Notes: generated by a model not told the origin, from the sequence alone. A DNA stretch of 53,669 nucleotides from Jannaschia seosinensis (GCF_001408515.1 NZ_CYPR01000207.1:1-53669), one strand, 5' to 3'. Shown: positions 18,688-29,924, numbered from the stretch's first letter. Made by a program: numbers and translations.

Positions 18688-20076
18688 ATGAAAGTGATCA
18701 TCTGCGGAGCCGGACAGGTCGGATGGCAGATCGCGCGCCATCTCTCGGGCGAGCGCAACGACGTGACCGTCGTCGACAACAACCCCGACCTCGTGGCCCG
18801 CGCGAGCGATACGCTGGACGTCCAGGGCATCACCGGCTTCGCCTCCTATCCCGATATCCTCGAGAAGGCGGGCGCGGAGGATGCGGACATGCTGATCGCG
18901 GCGACGCATTCGGACGAGGTCAACATGGTGACCTGCCAGATCGCCCATTCGATCTTCACGGTGCCGCGCAAGATCGCGCGCCTTCGGGCGCAGAGCTACC
19001 TGTCCGCCGTCCGCTCGGGTCTCTACCGCCGCGACCACCTGCCGATCGATGTCGTCATCTCGCCGGAGCGCGAGGTGGCCGAGGCCGCTTTGCGACGTCT
19101 GCGCGCGCCGGAGGCCTTCGATATCGAGGAGTTCATCGACGGCGGGGCCCAGTTCATCGGCCTGCATCTCGACCCCGATTGTCCGGTTCTCGACACGCCG
19201 CTGCGGCAATTGTCGGAACTGTTCTCGACCCTCCGCGCCGTGGTGGTCGGCGTACGTCGCGCCGGTGGCCGACGGCTTTTCGTGCCCGACGCGGGCGATC
19301 AGCTCAAGTCGGGGGACCAGATCTACGTCCTGTGTCACGCCGACGACCTGACCCGTACGCAGGAGATCTTCGGCAAGCAGGTTCGGCGGCAGGAGCGTGT
19401 CGTGATCATCGGCGGCGGCAATATCGGTCTCGCCGTGGCACAGGCGCTCGATTCGGCGCCGGAGCGGATCCGCGCCAAGATGATCGAACGTGATCGCCGC
19501 GCCGCCGAACGCGCGGCCGAAGCCTTGTTGCGCACCATCGTCCTCTCCGGCGACGGCCTCGACATCGAGCTTCTGCGCGAAGCCAATGTCGAACGCGCCG
19601 ATTCCGTCCTGACCGTGACCGACGACGACAAGACCAATTTGCTGGCTGCCGTGCGGGCCAAGGCGGCGGGTTGCTCAAAGACGATCGCGCTGATCAACGA
19701 CCCGACCCTCGTGCCGCTGCTGGAGCCGCTCGACATCGACGCCTATGTCAATCCGCGGCAGACGACGGTGTCGTCGATCCTGCGCCATGTCCGCCACGGC
19801 CGGGTTCGCAACGTCTATTCCGTTGGCGACTCCGAGGCGGAGGTGATCGAGGCGCAGGTTCTGTCCACCTCTCCCATGACCCGGCAGGCGATCCGCGACA
19901 TCGACTTCCCCGAAGGCGCGCTGGTCGGATCGATCCGCAAGGCCGACGGCCGGGTGATTCGCCCCGACGGCGGCACCCGCATCGAGGAGGGCGACGTCGT
20001 CGTGATCTTCGCCCTGGCGGCCGACGTTCCGGAGGTCGAGCGGCTTCTGCAGGTGCAGGTGGACTTCTTCGGATGA
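18688..20076 (+). CDS. trkA: Trk potassium uptake regulatory protein TrkA
   Basis: 462-residue peripheral membrane protein with two RCK_N Rossmann domains, each followed by an RCK_C domain. The first nucleotide site is MKVIICGAGQVGWQIA, the second RVVIIGGGNIGLAVAQ near residue 237. TrkA gates the TrkH channel through NAD(H)/ATP binding. Good ribosome site GGGGGAG before the ATG. It overlaps trkH by 4 bases (ATGA). Confidence 0.93.
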   Translation: MKVIICGAGQVGWQIARHLSGERNDVTVVDNNPDLVARASDTLDVQGITGFASYPDILEKAGAEDADMLIAATHSDEVNMVTCQIAHSIFTVPRKIARLRAQSYLSAVRSGLYRRDHLPIDVVISPEREVAEAALRRLRAPEAFDIEEFIDGGAQFIGLHLDPDCPVLDTPLRQLSELFSTLRAVVVGVRRAGGRRLFVPDAGDQLKSGDQIYVLCHADDLTRTQEIFGKQVRRQERVVIIGGGNIGLAVAQALDSAPERIRAKMIERDRRAAERAAEALLRTIVLSGDGLDIELLREANVERADSVLTVTDDDKTNLLAAVRAKAAGCSKTIALINDPTLVPLLEPLDIDAYVNPRQTTVSSILRHVRHGRVRNVYSVGDSEAEVIEAQVLSTSPMTRQAIRDIDFPEGALVGSIRKADGRVIRPDGGTRIEEGDVVVIFALAADVPEVERLLQVQVDFFG

Positions 20077-21584
20077 CCCGGATGCTCGCGCGTGTGCCGC
20101 TGATCGTGGCGCTGGCGGGCATCCTGTCGGCCACGATGTACATTCCGGCGTTCCATGCCTCCGCGCTCGATTTTCACGTGACGGCGCGGGCGTTTTTTTA
20201 TGCGGGCACGATCTTTCTTGCACTGACCGCTGCGATCGGCCTCGCAACCGCACGATACGAGACCGACAATCCGACGCGGAGCAATCTTCTGGCGCTGCTG
20301 GGGGTCTTCACGCTTCTGCCCGTCATCGCGGCCGTCCCGTTAGGAGAGATCGTGCGCGACGCGAGCTTTCTGGACCTCTACGTCGAGATGGTCGCCGCAA
20401 TGACCACCACGGGCGGCAGCCTGTTTGACCCGCGCCTCCTCCCCGACAGCGTCCATCTGTGGCGCGCCATGGTCGCGTGGCAGGGCGGGCTGCTGATCTG
20501 GATCGCCGCCGCCGCAATCCTCGCGCCTCTCCGCCTCGGCGGGTTCGAAGTGTCCGGTGATGTGGGGCCCCAGGGCGACGGCCCGCCCGGGCGCAGCGAG
20601 GTGACCACGCCGCAGGCCCGCGTCGCGCGTGCCGCAACGCTGCTGGTGCCGATCTATTTCGGCCTCACGCTCGCCTTGTGGATGATGCTCGTCGGCGCGG
20701 GGCAGCCGGCGACGACCGCAGTAATCCACGCCATGTCCACGCTCTCCACCTCCGGGATCACCAACGACACGGATTTCGTGGAGGCCGGCGCGGGCGTCCC
20801 GGGCGAGATCCTGATCGCGCTGTTCCTCGTCTTCGCCCTCAGCCGCCGGACCTTTTCGCCCGAGATCGGCAGGGAGCGGTTCCGCCTCCTGGCTCAGGAC
20901 CGGGAGCTGTGGGTGGCCGGCATGATCATCGGCTCGGTGACGGTCTTCCTTTTCGTGCGTCACTGGATCGGCGCCTTTGACGAGGATCGGCTGACCGATA
21001 CCCGCGCCGCGCTCGGCGCGCTCTGGGGGTCGGCCTTCACGGTCCTGTCCTTCCTCACCACCACCGGATTCGAGAGCACCTACTGGGACGACGCGCAGAA
21101 CTGGTCAGGCTTCACCACGCCTTCGGTCCTGCTCCTGGGGCTCGCGGTCTTCGGCGGCGGCGTCGCGACCACGGCGGGAGGGGCGAAGCTTCTGCGCATC
21201 TACGCGCTCTACACCCATGGCCGGCGCGAAATGGCGATCCTCGTGCATCCCAGTTCTGTCGCCAACAAACGCCGCGGCGGCGTGCGGTTTCCTCGGGGCG
21301 GGATCAATGCCGCGTGGGTATTCTTCATGCTCTTCGCCACGTCGCTCGCGGTCGCGACGCTGGCGCTCGCGCTGGCCGGGCTTGGCTTCGCCGAGGCGCT
21401 GACGCTCGCGGTCGCGTCGCTGACGACGACCGGACCGCTGGCGGACATCGCGATCGGGGGACGCGCCGCAGTCTACGTCGTCCCCGACGCGGCCAAGCTG
21501 GTGGCGGCCGCGGTTATGGTCGTGGGGCGACTGGAATCGCTGGCGCTGATCGCACTCCTGAATCCGGATTTCTGGCGCGACTGA
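20073..21584 (+). CDS. trkH: Potassium transporter TrkH
   Basis: 503-residue inner-membrane potassium uptake channel. The four pore loops with their selectivity glycines are visible as MTTTGGSLF, LSTSGITND, LTTTGFEST and LTTTGPLAD. The conserved TTAGGAKLLRIY follows the third. ATG 20073 overlaps the trkA stop and gives the normal length; a longer open frame starting near 19671 only exists because the frame stays open through trkA and is not real. Confidence 0.92.
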   Translation: MTRMLARVPLIVALAGILSATMYIPAFHASALDFHVTARAFFYAGTIFLALTAAIGLATARYETDNPTRSNLLALLGVFTLLPVIAAVPLGEIVRDASFLDLYVEMVAAMTTTGGSLFDPRLLPDSVHLWRAMVAWQGGLLIWIAAAAILAPLRLGGFEVSGDVGPQGDGPPGRSEVTTPQARVARAATLLVPIYFGLTLALWMMLVGAGQPATTAVIHAMSTLSTSGITNDTDFVEAGAGVPGEILIALFLVFALSRRTFSPEIGRERFRLLAQDRELWVAGMIIGSVTVFLFVRHWIGAFDEDRLTDTRAALGALWGSAFTVLSFLTTTGFESTYWDDAQNWSGFTTPSVLLLGLAVFGGGVATTAGGAKLLRIYALYTHGRREMAILVHPSSVANKRRGGVRFPRGGINAAWVFFMLFATSLAVATLALALAGLGFAEALTLAVASLTTTGPLADIAIGGRAAVYVVPDAAKLVAAAVMVVGRLESLALIALLNPDFWRD

Positions 21585-21737
21585 CGCCGCGTCGGCAGGA
21601 GTGCAACACCTGTTGCCGCACCGCGTCACCGGGATTTGTTTCAGGGGTGGAAACTTGGGGAACGGGCCCTCATAACGAACGCAATGACCTTTAATCGACG
21701 CTCCGGGCAAGGGGCGCACCGGGACGGGACCGCGACC

Positions 21738-21995
21738 ATGGCATCGGACAAGCAGAACCTTCAGGACGCCTTTCTCAATCATGTCCGCAAGACGAAGGTG
21801 CCGGTCACGATCTTTCTGATCAACGGCGTCAAACTTCAGGGCGTGATCACCTGGTTCGACAATTTCTGCGTGCTGCTGCGCCGCGACGGTCAGTCCCAGC
21901 TTGTCTACAAGCACGCGATTTCCACGGTGATGCCGGCCCAGCCGATCAATCTCTACAGCGGCGGCGACGAAGGGGATGGCTCTGACGCCGCCTGA
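21738..21995 (+). CDS. hfq: RNA chaperone Hfq
   Basis: 85 residues. Both Sm motifs are present: Sm1 covering [19 protein letters not shown], and Sm2 with [11 protein letters not shown], which matches the Hfq signature YKHAIST. The proximal-face QNLQDAFLN start is intact. Short C-terminal tail, as in other Rhodobacterales. It supports sRNA-mRNA pairing. ATG 21738 was chosen from the protein family; the frame is open further up without a ribosome site. Its 3' end overlaps hflX by 20 bases. Confidence 0.95.
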   Translation: MASDKQNLQDAFLNHVRKTKVPVTIFLINGVKLQGVITWFDNFCVLLRRDGQSQLVYKHAISTVMPAQPINLYSGGDEGDGSDAA

Positions 21996-23382
21996 GACGC
22001 CTGAGACGGGGCATTCGACCGAGGCGCGCGCGACCCGCTCCCTCGTCCTGCATCCCGACATGCGCGGCGGCGACCGGTCCGGCCGCGACCCGAAGCTTGC
22101 GCTGGAGGAAGCCGTCTCCCTCGCCCATGCGCTGCCGGGACTGGAGGTCGTGGGAAGCGAGGTCGTCCGCCTGCCCAAGCCGCATCCGGGCATGCTTTTC
22201 GGATCCGGCAAGGTGGAGGAGCTGCGCGCGCAGATCGAGAGAGACGAGATCGAACTCGTCCTCATCGACGGCACCGTCACCCCGGTTCAGCAGCGCAACC
22301 TCGAGCGCGCCTGGAAGGTCAAGCTGCTCGACCGCACGTCGCTCATCCTCGAAATCTTCGCCGACCGGGCCGCCACCCGCGAGGGGGTTCTTCAGGTCGA
22401 ACTCGCCGCGCTAAGCTATCAACGCACGCGTCTCGTGCGGGCTTGGACCCACTTGGAGCGGCAGCGCGGCGGCCTCGGCTTCGTCGGTGGACCGGGCGAG
22501 ACCCAGATCGAGGCCGACCGCCGCGCCATCGACGAGCAGATCGTCCGCATCCGCAAGCAGCTCGAAAAGGTCGTCCGCACGCGCGAACTCCACCGCGCCG
22601 CGCGTGCCAAGGTGCCGTATCCGATCGTGGCGTTCGTCGGTTACACCAACGCAGGCAAATCGACGCTGTTCAACCGGCTGACCGGGGCGGACGTCATGGC
22701 CAAGAACATGCTGTTCGCCACGCTCGACCCGACGATGCGCGCGGTCGAGCTGCCGCATAACCTCAACGTGATCCTGTCGGACACGGTGGGCTTCATCTCG
22801 GATCTGCCGACGCAGCTCGTCGCCGCTTTCCGCGCCACGCTGGAGGAAGTGCTGGATGCCGATCTAATTTTGCATGTCCGCGACATCTCCCATCCCGAGA
22901 CCGAGGCTCAGGCACAGGATGTCGAGGAAATCCTTGAAGCGCTCGGCGTTCCCGACGACGTGCCGCGGCTGGAGATGTGGAACAAGGCCGACGCCTTGAC
23001 ACTTGAGGCGCGGCAAACGGCCGAGAACCTCGCCGCGCGGCAGGAGGATGTCTATCTCGGCTCTGCGCTGACGGGGCAGGGACTTGACCCGCTGCTCGAC
23101 CGGATTGCCGCCGACCTGACCGAGACGCTCCGCGAGGTCCGCATCAGGATCCCCTTCGCCGCCGGCGCCGCCCGCGCGTGGCTTCATGAGGAGGGCGCGG
23201 TTCAAGACGAGACTCCGACGGAGGAGGGATACACGCTCGACCTGCGCTGGACGGAGCGTCAATCCGCACGCTTTGCCGCCACCTATCCGGAACTGGCGCC
23301 GGAGGAGGCCCGCCGTGCCGCCGCGCCGAAGGATGCCGACCCGGAGCGCGACCGGTCCGACGATCCGTGGGAGCCGACGTGA
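21976..23382 (+). CDS. hflX: GTPase HflX
   Basis: 468-residue ribosome-associated GTPase that splits or rescues stalled ribosomes. N-terminal HflX domain with [14 protein letters not shown] and [14 protein letters not shown] domain with P-loop GYTNAGKST (222-230), [10 protein letters not shown] (G3) and NKAD (G4). hfq-hflX order is conserved in proteobacteria. ATG 21976 overlaps hfq by 20 bases. The C-terminal ~100 residues are a lineage-variable tail. Confidence 0.93.
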   Translation: MALTPPETPETGHSTEARATRSLVLHPDMRGGDRSGRDPKLALEEAVSLAHALPGLEVVGSEVVRLPKPHPGMLFGSGKVEELRAQIERDEIELVLIDGTVTPVQQRNLERAWKVKLLDRTSLILEIFADRAATREGVLQVELAALSYQRTRLVRAWTHLERQRGGLGFVGGPGETQIEADRRAIDEQIVRIRKQLEKVVRTRELHRAARAKVPYPIVAFVGYTNAGKSTLFNRLTGADVMAKNMLFATLDPTMRAVELPHNLNVILSDTVGFISDLPTQLVAAFRATLEEVLDADLILHVRDISHPETEAQAQDVEEILEALGVPDDVPRLEMWNKADALTLEARQTAENLAARQEDVYLGSALTGQGLDPLLDRIAADLTETLREVRIRIPFAAGAARAWLHEEGAVQDETPTEEGYTLDLRWTERQSARFAATYPELAPEEARRAAAPKDADPERDRSDDPWEPT

Positions 23383-23541
23383 GCGCTGGCCGCTCTTTCT
23401 TCTGACCAAGCGCCAGGCGGGCCACGGCACCGGCGCGGCTTTTTCCGAGGTGACAGGCGCAGACCCGTCCGCTATCGTCGCCGCCACGATCGGGACGTCA
23501 GATCCCGACACGGTTGAGCAGCCTTGGACAGGACAGACATC

Positions 23542-24099
23542 ATGACCGCATTCACGCGTCGCAGCTTTCTTGCGGCGGCCTCCGCGCCACTGGCCCTCGC
23601 GGCCTGCGGCAACGGCATCGGCAGTGCCGGCGCCCAGCGTATCGACGGCCGCGTCGATACCGCCTTCAATTTCATGTACAACACCCTTCCCGAGACGCGG
23701 ACGCTGGCGGAGAAGTCGGTGGGCATCCTGATGATGCCGGTCGTGACCGAGGCGGGACTGGGCCTTGGCGGTGCCTACGGGCGCGGTGCGCTGCGGATCA
23801 ACGACGTGACGGTGGATTACTACTCCACGACCGCCGCTTCGGTCGGCCTGCAGATCGGTGGCCAGCAATACAGCCACGCGCTGTTCTTCATGACGCCGGC
23901 TGCGCTTCAGAACTTCCGCACGTCGCCCGGTTGGACCGCGGGTGCGGAGCTGGAATACGCTTATCAAAATCGCGGCAAATCGATAACCACCGACACGACG
24001 GCCCTTTTGACGCCGGTCATCGCGGTCGTCTTCGGTCAGGCCGGCCTCTTGGCGGGCGCATCGCTCGAAGGCGCGAAATATAACCGCATCATTCCCTGA
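23542..24099 (+). CDS. SYLF (YSC84-like) domain lipoprotein
   Basis: 185 residues with a combined twin-arginine and lipoprotein signal: RRSFLAAASAPLALAAC, lipid-acceptor Cys22. The mature part is a SYLF/YSC84 domain (KSVGILMMPVVTEAGLGLGG ahead of a glycine-rich core and FGQAGLLAGASLEGAKYNRI at the end), a lipid-binding fold of unknown bacterial role. It probably sits in the outer or inner membrane leaflet facing the periplasm. A single-gene unit with about 160 bases of non-coding DNA before it and 230 after it. Confidence 0.82.
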   Translation: MTAFTRRSFLAAASAPLALAACGNGIGSAGAQRIDGRVDTAFNFMYNTLPETRTLAEKSVGILMMPVVTEAGLGLGGAYGRGALRINDVTVDYYSTTAASVGLQIGGQQYSHALFFMTPAALQNFRTSPGWTAGAELEYAYQNRGKSITTDTTALLTPVIAVVFGQAGLLAGASLEGAKYNRIIP

Positions 24100-24331
24100 T
24101 GTTGGTGAGCACAATGGCGGCGAGCGGTACATCCCGTCGGAGCCATGTGCCTCGGAAGGATCGCCCGGCCCGCGCACGTTTTCGCTCTTGCGGCGCCGCG
24201 CTCGCCGCACTAGAACGCGTCCACTTCACAGGCGGGGGCGGGCCCCTGGGGGAGACATCCCCGGACGGTCCACCGGTTGAGCCAACGCTCTGATCCCCCG
24301 CCGAGGATCAAACCGGAAAGGTATTGAATAC

Positions 24332-25141
24332 ATGGCTTTGCCTGATTTCTCCTTGCGTCAACTTCTCGAATCCGGCGTCCACTTCGGACACCAGACCCAG
24401 CGGTGGAACCCCCGCATGGCGCCCTATATCTACGGCGCCAAGAACGGCATCCACATCATGGACCTCACCCAGACGGTCCCCCTGCTGGAGCAGGCCCTCA
24501 CCGTTGTCCGCGACACCGTTGCCCGCGGCGGCCGTGTCCTTTTCGTGGGCACCAAGCGTCAGGCCCAGAAGCCGATCGCCGATGCGGCCGAGCGTTGCGC
24601 GCAATACTACATGAACCACCGCTGGCTGGGCGGCACGCTCACCAACTGGAAGACGGTCTCGAACTCGATCCAGCGTCTCAAGAGCATCGACGAGGCGATG
24701 GAGCAGGGCGGCGAAGGCCTTACCAAGAAAGAGCGCCTGAACATGGAGCGGGACCAGCAGAAGCTTCAGGCTTCGCTGGGCGGCATACGCGAGATGGGCG
24801 GCCTGCCGGAGCTTCTGTTCGTCATCGACGTTAACAAGGAAGATCTGGCGATTGCCGAAGCCAAGAAGCTCGGCATCCCGGTCGTCGCGATCGTCGACAC
24901 GAACTGCTCCCCCGATGGCGTCGATTATGTCATTCCCGGCAATGACGATGCGGCCCGCGCGATTGCGCTCTACTGCGACCTCGTCAGCCGCGCCGCCCTT
25001 GACGGAATGAGCGCGCAGCTCGGCGCCGCTGGCGTCGACATCGGCGAGATGGAGCAGGGCGTGGACGAGGATATCGACGCCGGTGCGGCCGAAGAGCCTG
25101 CTGCCGAGGCTGGCGCGGAAGAGGCCAAGGCCGAGGCCTGA
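24332..25141 (+). CDS. rpsB: 30S ribosomal protein S2
   Basis: 269 residues. It begins [20 protein letters not shown], and carries [12 protein letters not shown] and the [15 protein letters not shown] signature. The C-terminus is an acidic, Ala/Glu-rich extension (from about residue 235), common in alphaproteobacteria. It lies with tsf in the conserved rpsB-tsf order. The ~230-base upstream region holds its promoter and leader; I could not identify specific elements there. Confidence 0.96.
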   Translation: MALPDFSLRQLLESGVHFGHQTQRWNPRMAPYIYGAKNGIHIMDLTQTVPLLEQALTVVRDTVARGGRVLFVGTKRQAQKPIADAAERCAQYYMNHRWLGGTLTNWKTVSNSIQRLKSIDEAMEQGGEGLTKKERLNMERDQQKLQASLGGIREMGGLPELLFVIDVNKEDLAIAEAKKLGIPVVAIVDTNCSPDGVDYVIPGNDDAARAIALYCDLVSRAALDGMSAQLGAAGVDIGEMEQGVDEDIDAGAAEEPAAEAGAEEAKAEA

Positions 25142-25148
25142 CCCACCC

Positions 25149-25196
25149 GTTACGGAACTTTCGCGGGGCGGCGTTATATAAACGGCGTCCCGTAAC
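25149..25196 (+). promoter_or_regulatory. Stem-loop in rpsB-tsf spacer
   Basis: GTTACGG (25149-25155) and CCGTAAC (25190-25196) form an outer stem. The inside can pair further (GGGGCGGCGTT against AACGGCGTCCC with a mismatch) around ATATA. It occupies most of the 75-base spacer, so it may act as an attenuator, processing site or spacer hairpin that sets the rpsB to tsf ratio. Function is inferred from position only. Confidence 0.45.
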
Positions 25197-25216
25197 CCAT
25201 TGAAGGAGAGTATAGG

Positions 25217-26092
25217 ATGGCGATCACCGCTGCACAGGTGAAAGAACTCCGCGAGACGACCGGCGCGGGCATGATGGACGCCAAGAAGGCGCTGACCGAG
25301 ACCGATGGCGACATGGAGGCGGCGATCGACTGGCTGCGCACCAAGGGTCTCGCCAAGGCCGCCAAGAAATCCGGCCGCACCGCCGCCGAAGGCCTCGTGG
25401 CGGTTGCCGTCGATGATGGCACCGGCGTTGTGGTCGAGGTGAACTCCGAGACCGACTTCGTCGCCAAGAACGCCGATTTCCAGAAGATGGTGAAGGACAT
25501 AGCCGACACCGCGCTCAAGGTGCCGGATCTCGGTGCGCTGACCGATACCGAAATCGGCGGCAAGACCATCGGCGCGATCATCACCGATAAGATCGCCACC
25601 ATCGGCGAGAATATGTCCGTGCGCCGGATGGAAAAGCTGTCGAGCGAATCGATCGTCACCTATGTCCACAACGCCGCCGCGCCGGACATGGGCAAGATCG
25701 GGGTTCTGGTGGGGCTGTCCGGCTCTAACGACGCGTTCGGCAAGCAGGTTGCGATGCACATCGCTGCGACCAATCCCGCCGCGCTCAACGAGTCCGAGCT
25801 CGACGCGTCGCTCGTCGAGAAGGAGCGTCAGGTCCAGATCGACATTGCGCGCGAGAGCGGCAAGCCCGAGCAGGTCATCGAGAAGATGATCGAAGGCCGT
25901 ATGAAGAAGTACATGGCAGAGGTTACGCTGGTGAATCAGCAATTCGTCATCGATCCCGACAAGACCGTCGGTCAGGCCGCCGCCGATGCGGGCGTCGAGA
26001 TCACTGGCTATGTCCGGCTCGAGGTCGGCGAAGGCATCGAGAAGGTGAAGGAAGATTTCGCCGCCGAGGTCGCGAAGACCGCACGGGGCTGA
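25217..26092 (+). CDS. tsf: Translation elongation factor Ts
   Basis: 291-residue guanine-nucleotide exchange factor for EF-Tu. N-terminal [16 protein letters not shown] is the EF-Ts signature 1, and [14 protein letters not shown] the second. Length and domain layout are normal. A strong ribosome site (GAAGGAGAG) precedes ATG 25217. A clear terminator follows 20 bases after the stop. Confidence 0.96.
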   Translation: MAITAAQVKELRETTGAGMMDAKKALTETDGDMEAAIDWLRTKGLAKAAKKSGRTAAEGLVAVAVDDGTGVVVEVNSETDFVAKNADFQKMVKDIADTALKVPDLGALTDTEIGGKTIGAIITDKIATIGENMSVRRMEKLSSESIVTYVHNAAAPDMGKIGVLVGLSGSNDAFGKQVAMHIAATNPAALNESELDASLVEKERQVQIDIARESGKPEQVIEKMIEGRMKKYMAEVTLVNQQFVIDPDKTVGQAAADAGVEITGYVRLEVGEGIEKVKEDFAAEVAKTARG

Positions 26093-26112
26093 TCGTTTCG
26101 GCTTCAGATACG

Positions 26113-26146
26113 GGGCGGCGCCGAGCAATCGACGCCGCCCTCTTTC
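26113..26146 (+). terminator. Terminator of rpsB-tsf
   Basis: GGGCGGCG (26113-26120) and CGCCGCCC (26133-26140) form a perfect 8-bp stem, followed by TCTTTC. Position right after tsf and the T-rich tail fit a rho-independent terminator. Confidence 0.75.
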
Positions 26147-26201
26147 ATGCTCGGTAAGGGTACCCGGGGAATTTTCTGCAGCCCGACCAAGGCTTTGCAG
26201 A

Positions 26202-26219
26202 AATTACCCATGGGTAATT
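26202..26219. repeat. Perfect 18-bp palindrome
   Basis: AATTACCCATGGGTAATT is a perfect palindrome, 22 bases beyond the stop of the DUF2783 gene. To its left, TTCTGCA/TGCAGAA arms form an adjoining imperfect inverted repeat (26172-26204). It could be a regulator site or the trace of an excised element; it lies between convergent gene ends, which makes a promoter operator less likely. Confidence 0.6.
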
Positions 26220-26241
26220 CGACGAGGCGACACGCCGAGCG

Positions 26242-26430
26242 CTACGTTTTCGCGGCCTTTAGCGCTTCATCAAGCAGTTCCGGATCGCCCAGATGGTTCA
26301 TCAGGATCAGCACGAGCCGGGCGTTGAACGCTGCGCTTTCCGCCTCGTCCAGCTCCTCATGCGCCGCGAGAAGACGGGCATAGGCGGCATCCGGGTCAGG
26401 CAGGTTCGGTGTCAGGATCAGTCTGGTCAT
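26242..26430 (-). CDS. DUF2783 domain protein
   Basis: 62 residues, starting MTRLILTPNLPDPDAAYARL and ending LMNHLGDPELLDEALKAAKT, typical of the small DUF2783 family of unknown function. Its ATG overlaps the stop of the FAD monooxygenase by 4 bases, making it the last gene of the homogentisate operon. DUF2783 proteins are usually found beside such flavoprotein hydroxylases, so an accessory role is likely but unproven. A longer in-frame start at 26493 has no support. Confidence 0.8.
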   Translation of the reverse strand: MTRLILTPNLPDPDAAYARLLAAHEELDEAESAAFNARLVLILMNHLGDPELLDEALKAAKT

Positions 26431-28025
26431 GTCGTCGCTCCGCAGGCATGTGAATGCGCGGCCGCGACCGTTGCTGCATCCGCCATTGGCCACCGCGCCG
26501 CAACATGCTGGTCCGGCCGGATGAGATAAAGCGCAGAGGGCGCCGCACCGAGATAGCGGGCGGTCAGCTCAGGCGTCGGCTCGCAGGCTACGACGGCGAG
26601 ACCGGTTTCCGGCGCCGCGCAGCCGATCGCGAGAAGCGTGAACTTCGATCCCAGTTTCTCCAGCAGAAACCCGTCGCCGAGTGGCGCGTCGGGGCAGGGC
26701 GCGCCAGGTCGCGTGGCTGGGGGCCCATCGGGGAGCGCGTCTGGCATGGACAGGTAGCTGTCGTAGATCGACGGCATCGACAGGCGCCCGCTATTGACCA
26801 TCGCCCGCGCGAAGGGGTGCCGCGCGGCCAGCGCAAGCGTCGCATCGCGGAACATCCGACTGGCCTTCGACTTGGGCGTGATGAAATCCGTAGACCGGGT
26901 CGAGGCGAGGATATTCTCGTCCGCCGCTGCCTCCCGCTCCTCCGCATAGGTGTCCAGAAGGCTGTCGGGCGCCGCGCCGCGCACCACGAGGTCGAGCTTC
27001 CAGCCGAGATTGTCGGCATCCTGAATACCCGAATTCGCACCCCGCGCCCCGAACGGCGAGACCTGATGCGCCGCGTCGCCGGCAAACAGCACCGGACCGT
27101 GCCGGAACTTGCGCATCCGCCGACACTGAAACGTGTAGATCGAGGTCCAGACAAGGTCGTAATCGACTCCCTCGCCCAGCATGGCATCGACCCGGGCGCG
27201 CACGCGGTCCTCGGACAACTCGGCCTTGCGGTCGATGTCCCAACCCAGTTGAAAGTCGATGCGCCAGACATCGTCGGGCTGCTTGTGCAGCAGGGCGGAG
27301 TCACCCGACTTGAAATGCGGCGCGAACCAGAACCAGCGTTCGGTCGGGAATTCGGCCTTCATCCGAACGTCGGCGATCAGAAAGTTGTCTTCGAAGACAC
27401 GCCCTTCGAAGTCGAGGTCGAGCATCTTGCGGACGGGCGATCGTGCGCCGTCGCAGGCCACGACGTAATCCGCGGTCAGCGCATAAGGTCCGTCCGGCGT
27501 CTCAACCTGCAAACGCGCGGGTTGGCTCGTCTCCAACGCAGTTACGCGATTGCGGCCGCGGATCTCGATCGGGGCGCCGTCTGATATCGCGGTCCGGATC
27601 CGCTCCACGAGGAACCGCTCGGCATCGGGTTGCGGCAGGTTGACGAAGGCGGGGGCCTTGTGTCCCGCCTCCGGCAGCAGGTCGAATTCGTAGAGAAGAT
27701 CGGTATCGTGAAACACCTTGCCGACCTGCCATTTCACGCCCTTTTCCACCATCGGCGCACCGCACCCCAGCCGGTCGGCGATTTCCAGCGTCCGCTTGGA
27801 GAAGCACAGCGCCCGCGACCCCTCGCCGATGCCCTCCGCGTCGTCGAGCACCAGCGTCGGCGTGCCTCGCAGCCCGAGATCGAGCGCGAGGGCGAGGCCG
27901 ACCGGCCCGCCGCCGACGACGATCACCGGGTGATGCGCCGGACCGCCCGCATCCCGATCCTGGTCCGCGGACCGCGCATAGGGATAGAGCCGGTGGGCCA
28001 GCGGGTAACGATCGCCGTCGGGCAT
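26427..28025 (-). CDS. FAD-dependent aromatic-ring monooxygenase (MhpA/PHBH-type)
   Basis: 532 residues of the class A flavoprotein hydroxylase family. The FAD motifs are VIVVGGGPVGLALALDLGL near residue 34, DYVVACDGARSPVRK, and the GD motif VLFAGDAAHQVSPFGARG. The closest named relative by feel is 3-(3-hydroxyphenyl)propionate hydroxylase. In this operon it probably hydroxylates a phenolic acid that leads to homogentisate, but substrate is not determined. Start ATG 28025 follows AGGAGAGCTGAC. One base separates it from the upstream MBL stop. Confidence 0.82.
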   Translation of the reverse strand: MPDGDRYPLAHRLYPYARSADQDRDAGGPAHHPVIVVGGGPVGLALALDLGLRGTPTLVLDDAEGIGEGSRALCFSKRTLEIADRLGCGAPMVEKGVKWQVGKVFHDTDLLYEFDLLPEAGHKAPAFVNLPQPDAERFLVERIRTAISDGAPIEIRGRNRVTALETSQPARLQVETPDGPYALTADYVVACDGARSPVRKMLDLDFEGRVFEDNFLIADVRMKAEFPTERWFWFAPHFKSGDSALLHKQPDDVWRIDFQLGWDIDRKAELSEDRVRARVDAMLGEGVDYDLVWTSIYTFQCRRMRKFRHGPVLFAGDAAHQVSPFGARGANSGIQDADNLGWKLDLVVRGAAPDSLLDTYAEEREAAADENILASTRSTDFITPKSKASRMFRDATLALAARHPFARAMVNSGRLSMPSIYDSYLSMPDALPDGPPATRPGAPCPDAPLGDGFLLEKLGSKFTLLAIGCAAPETGLAVVACEPTPELTARYLGAAPSALYLIRPDQHVAARWPMADAATVAAAHSHACGATT

Positions 28026-28026
28026 G

Positions 28027-28976
28027 TCAGCTCTCCTGCAGGGCGGTCCACATTTCCTTGTCGCGGGCGGCGGTCCAGATACGCGGATGATCGAGCCCGC
28101 GCGCTTCGTCATGGGCGCGGGCGACATTGAAGGGCAGGCAATGCTCGTAGATCGCATAATCCGAGAACTTCGGGTCGCAGACCGCGCGGCAGGCGGCCAT
28201 CGCCTCGGCCAGATCGCCGCCGCGAAGCGCGACGCGGGCGACCGGATCGTAGGTCGAGCGGATGAAGTCAGCGGTGGAGTCGAGCGCCTTGCCGACCATG
28301 TCGCGCCCCATCAGCGCGTCGCCACGGCCGGGTGCGATCGCATCGAGATCGAAGGCGCGGATCGTCTCGAGCGTACGGGGCCAGTCGGCGAAATGGCCGT
28401 CGCCACAATAGCATGCGGAGCGGTATTCCACGATGTCGCCCGTGAACATCACGCCCGCATCGGGAACATGGGCGACGATGTCGCCGGCCGTATGGGCGCG
28501 GCCCGGCTGCATCAGGTCGACGCGGCGCTTGCCGAGATGCACCGACATGCGGCCCGTGAAGGTCGTCGTGGGCCAGGTCAGGCCGGGGATCTCCTCGTGT
28601 CCCTGGAACAGGCGGGGAAAACGGTCGAACTCGCTCTCCCAGTCTTCCTGCCCGCGCTCCATCACCATCCCGCGGGCGGCGTCTGACATGATGATCGTGG
28701 GCGCGCCGTAGGCGGAGGCGCCGAGGACGCGGACGGCGTGGTAATGCGTCAGGACGAGATGGCTGATCGGTTTGTCCGTCACTTCGCGGACATGCGCGAT
28801 GACCTTGCGCGCGAGGCGCGGGGTAGCCTGCGCCTCGATCACCATGACGGAATCGTCGCCGATGATGATGCCCGAATTCGGGTCCCCCTCGGCGGTGAAG
28901 GCCCACAGACCGTCGCCGATCTCGGTGAAGGAGGTCTGTTTGTCGGCCGTATCTCCGGCGGAGGCGAATTGCTTGC

Positions 28977-28980
<4 letters not shown>
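28027..28980 (-). CDS. MBL-fold hydrolase-like protein with altered metal motif
   Basis: 317 residues of metallo-beta-lactamase fold, after a short polar N-terminus. The first metal motif, normally HxHxDH, reads THYHAVRVLG: His79 and His81 remain but Asp and His are replaced by Val83 and Arg84. Later ligands appear kept (His163 in RAHTAGD, Asp182 in FTGDIVEY). It may bind one metal ion or act differently from canonical members. It overlaps the fumarylacetoacetase gene by 4 bases in the hmg operon; a role in tyrosine/homogentisate breakdown is inferred from position. Confidence 0.78.

Positions 28981-29920
<940 letters not shown>

Positions 29921-29924
<4 letters not shown>

Noticed and set aside
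19671-21584. 637-residue frame beginning inside trkA
   Set aside because: Only the part from ATG 20073 is TrkH; the earlier part is an Arg/Pro/Gly-rich shadow of trkA in another frame.
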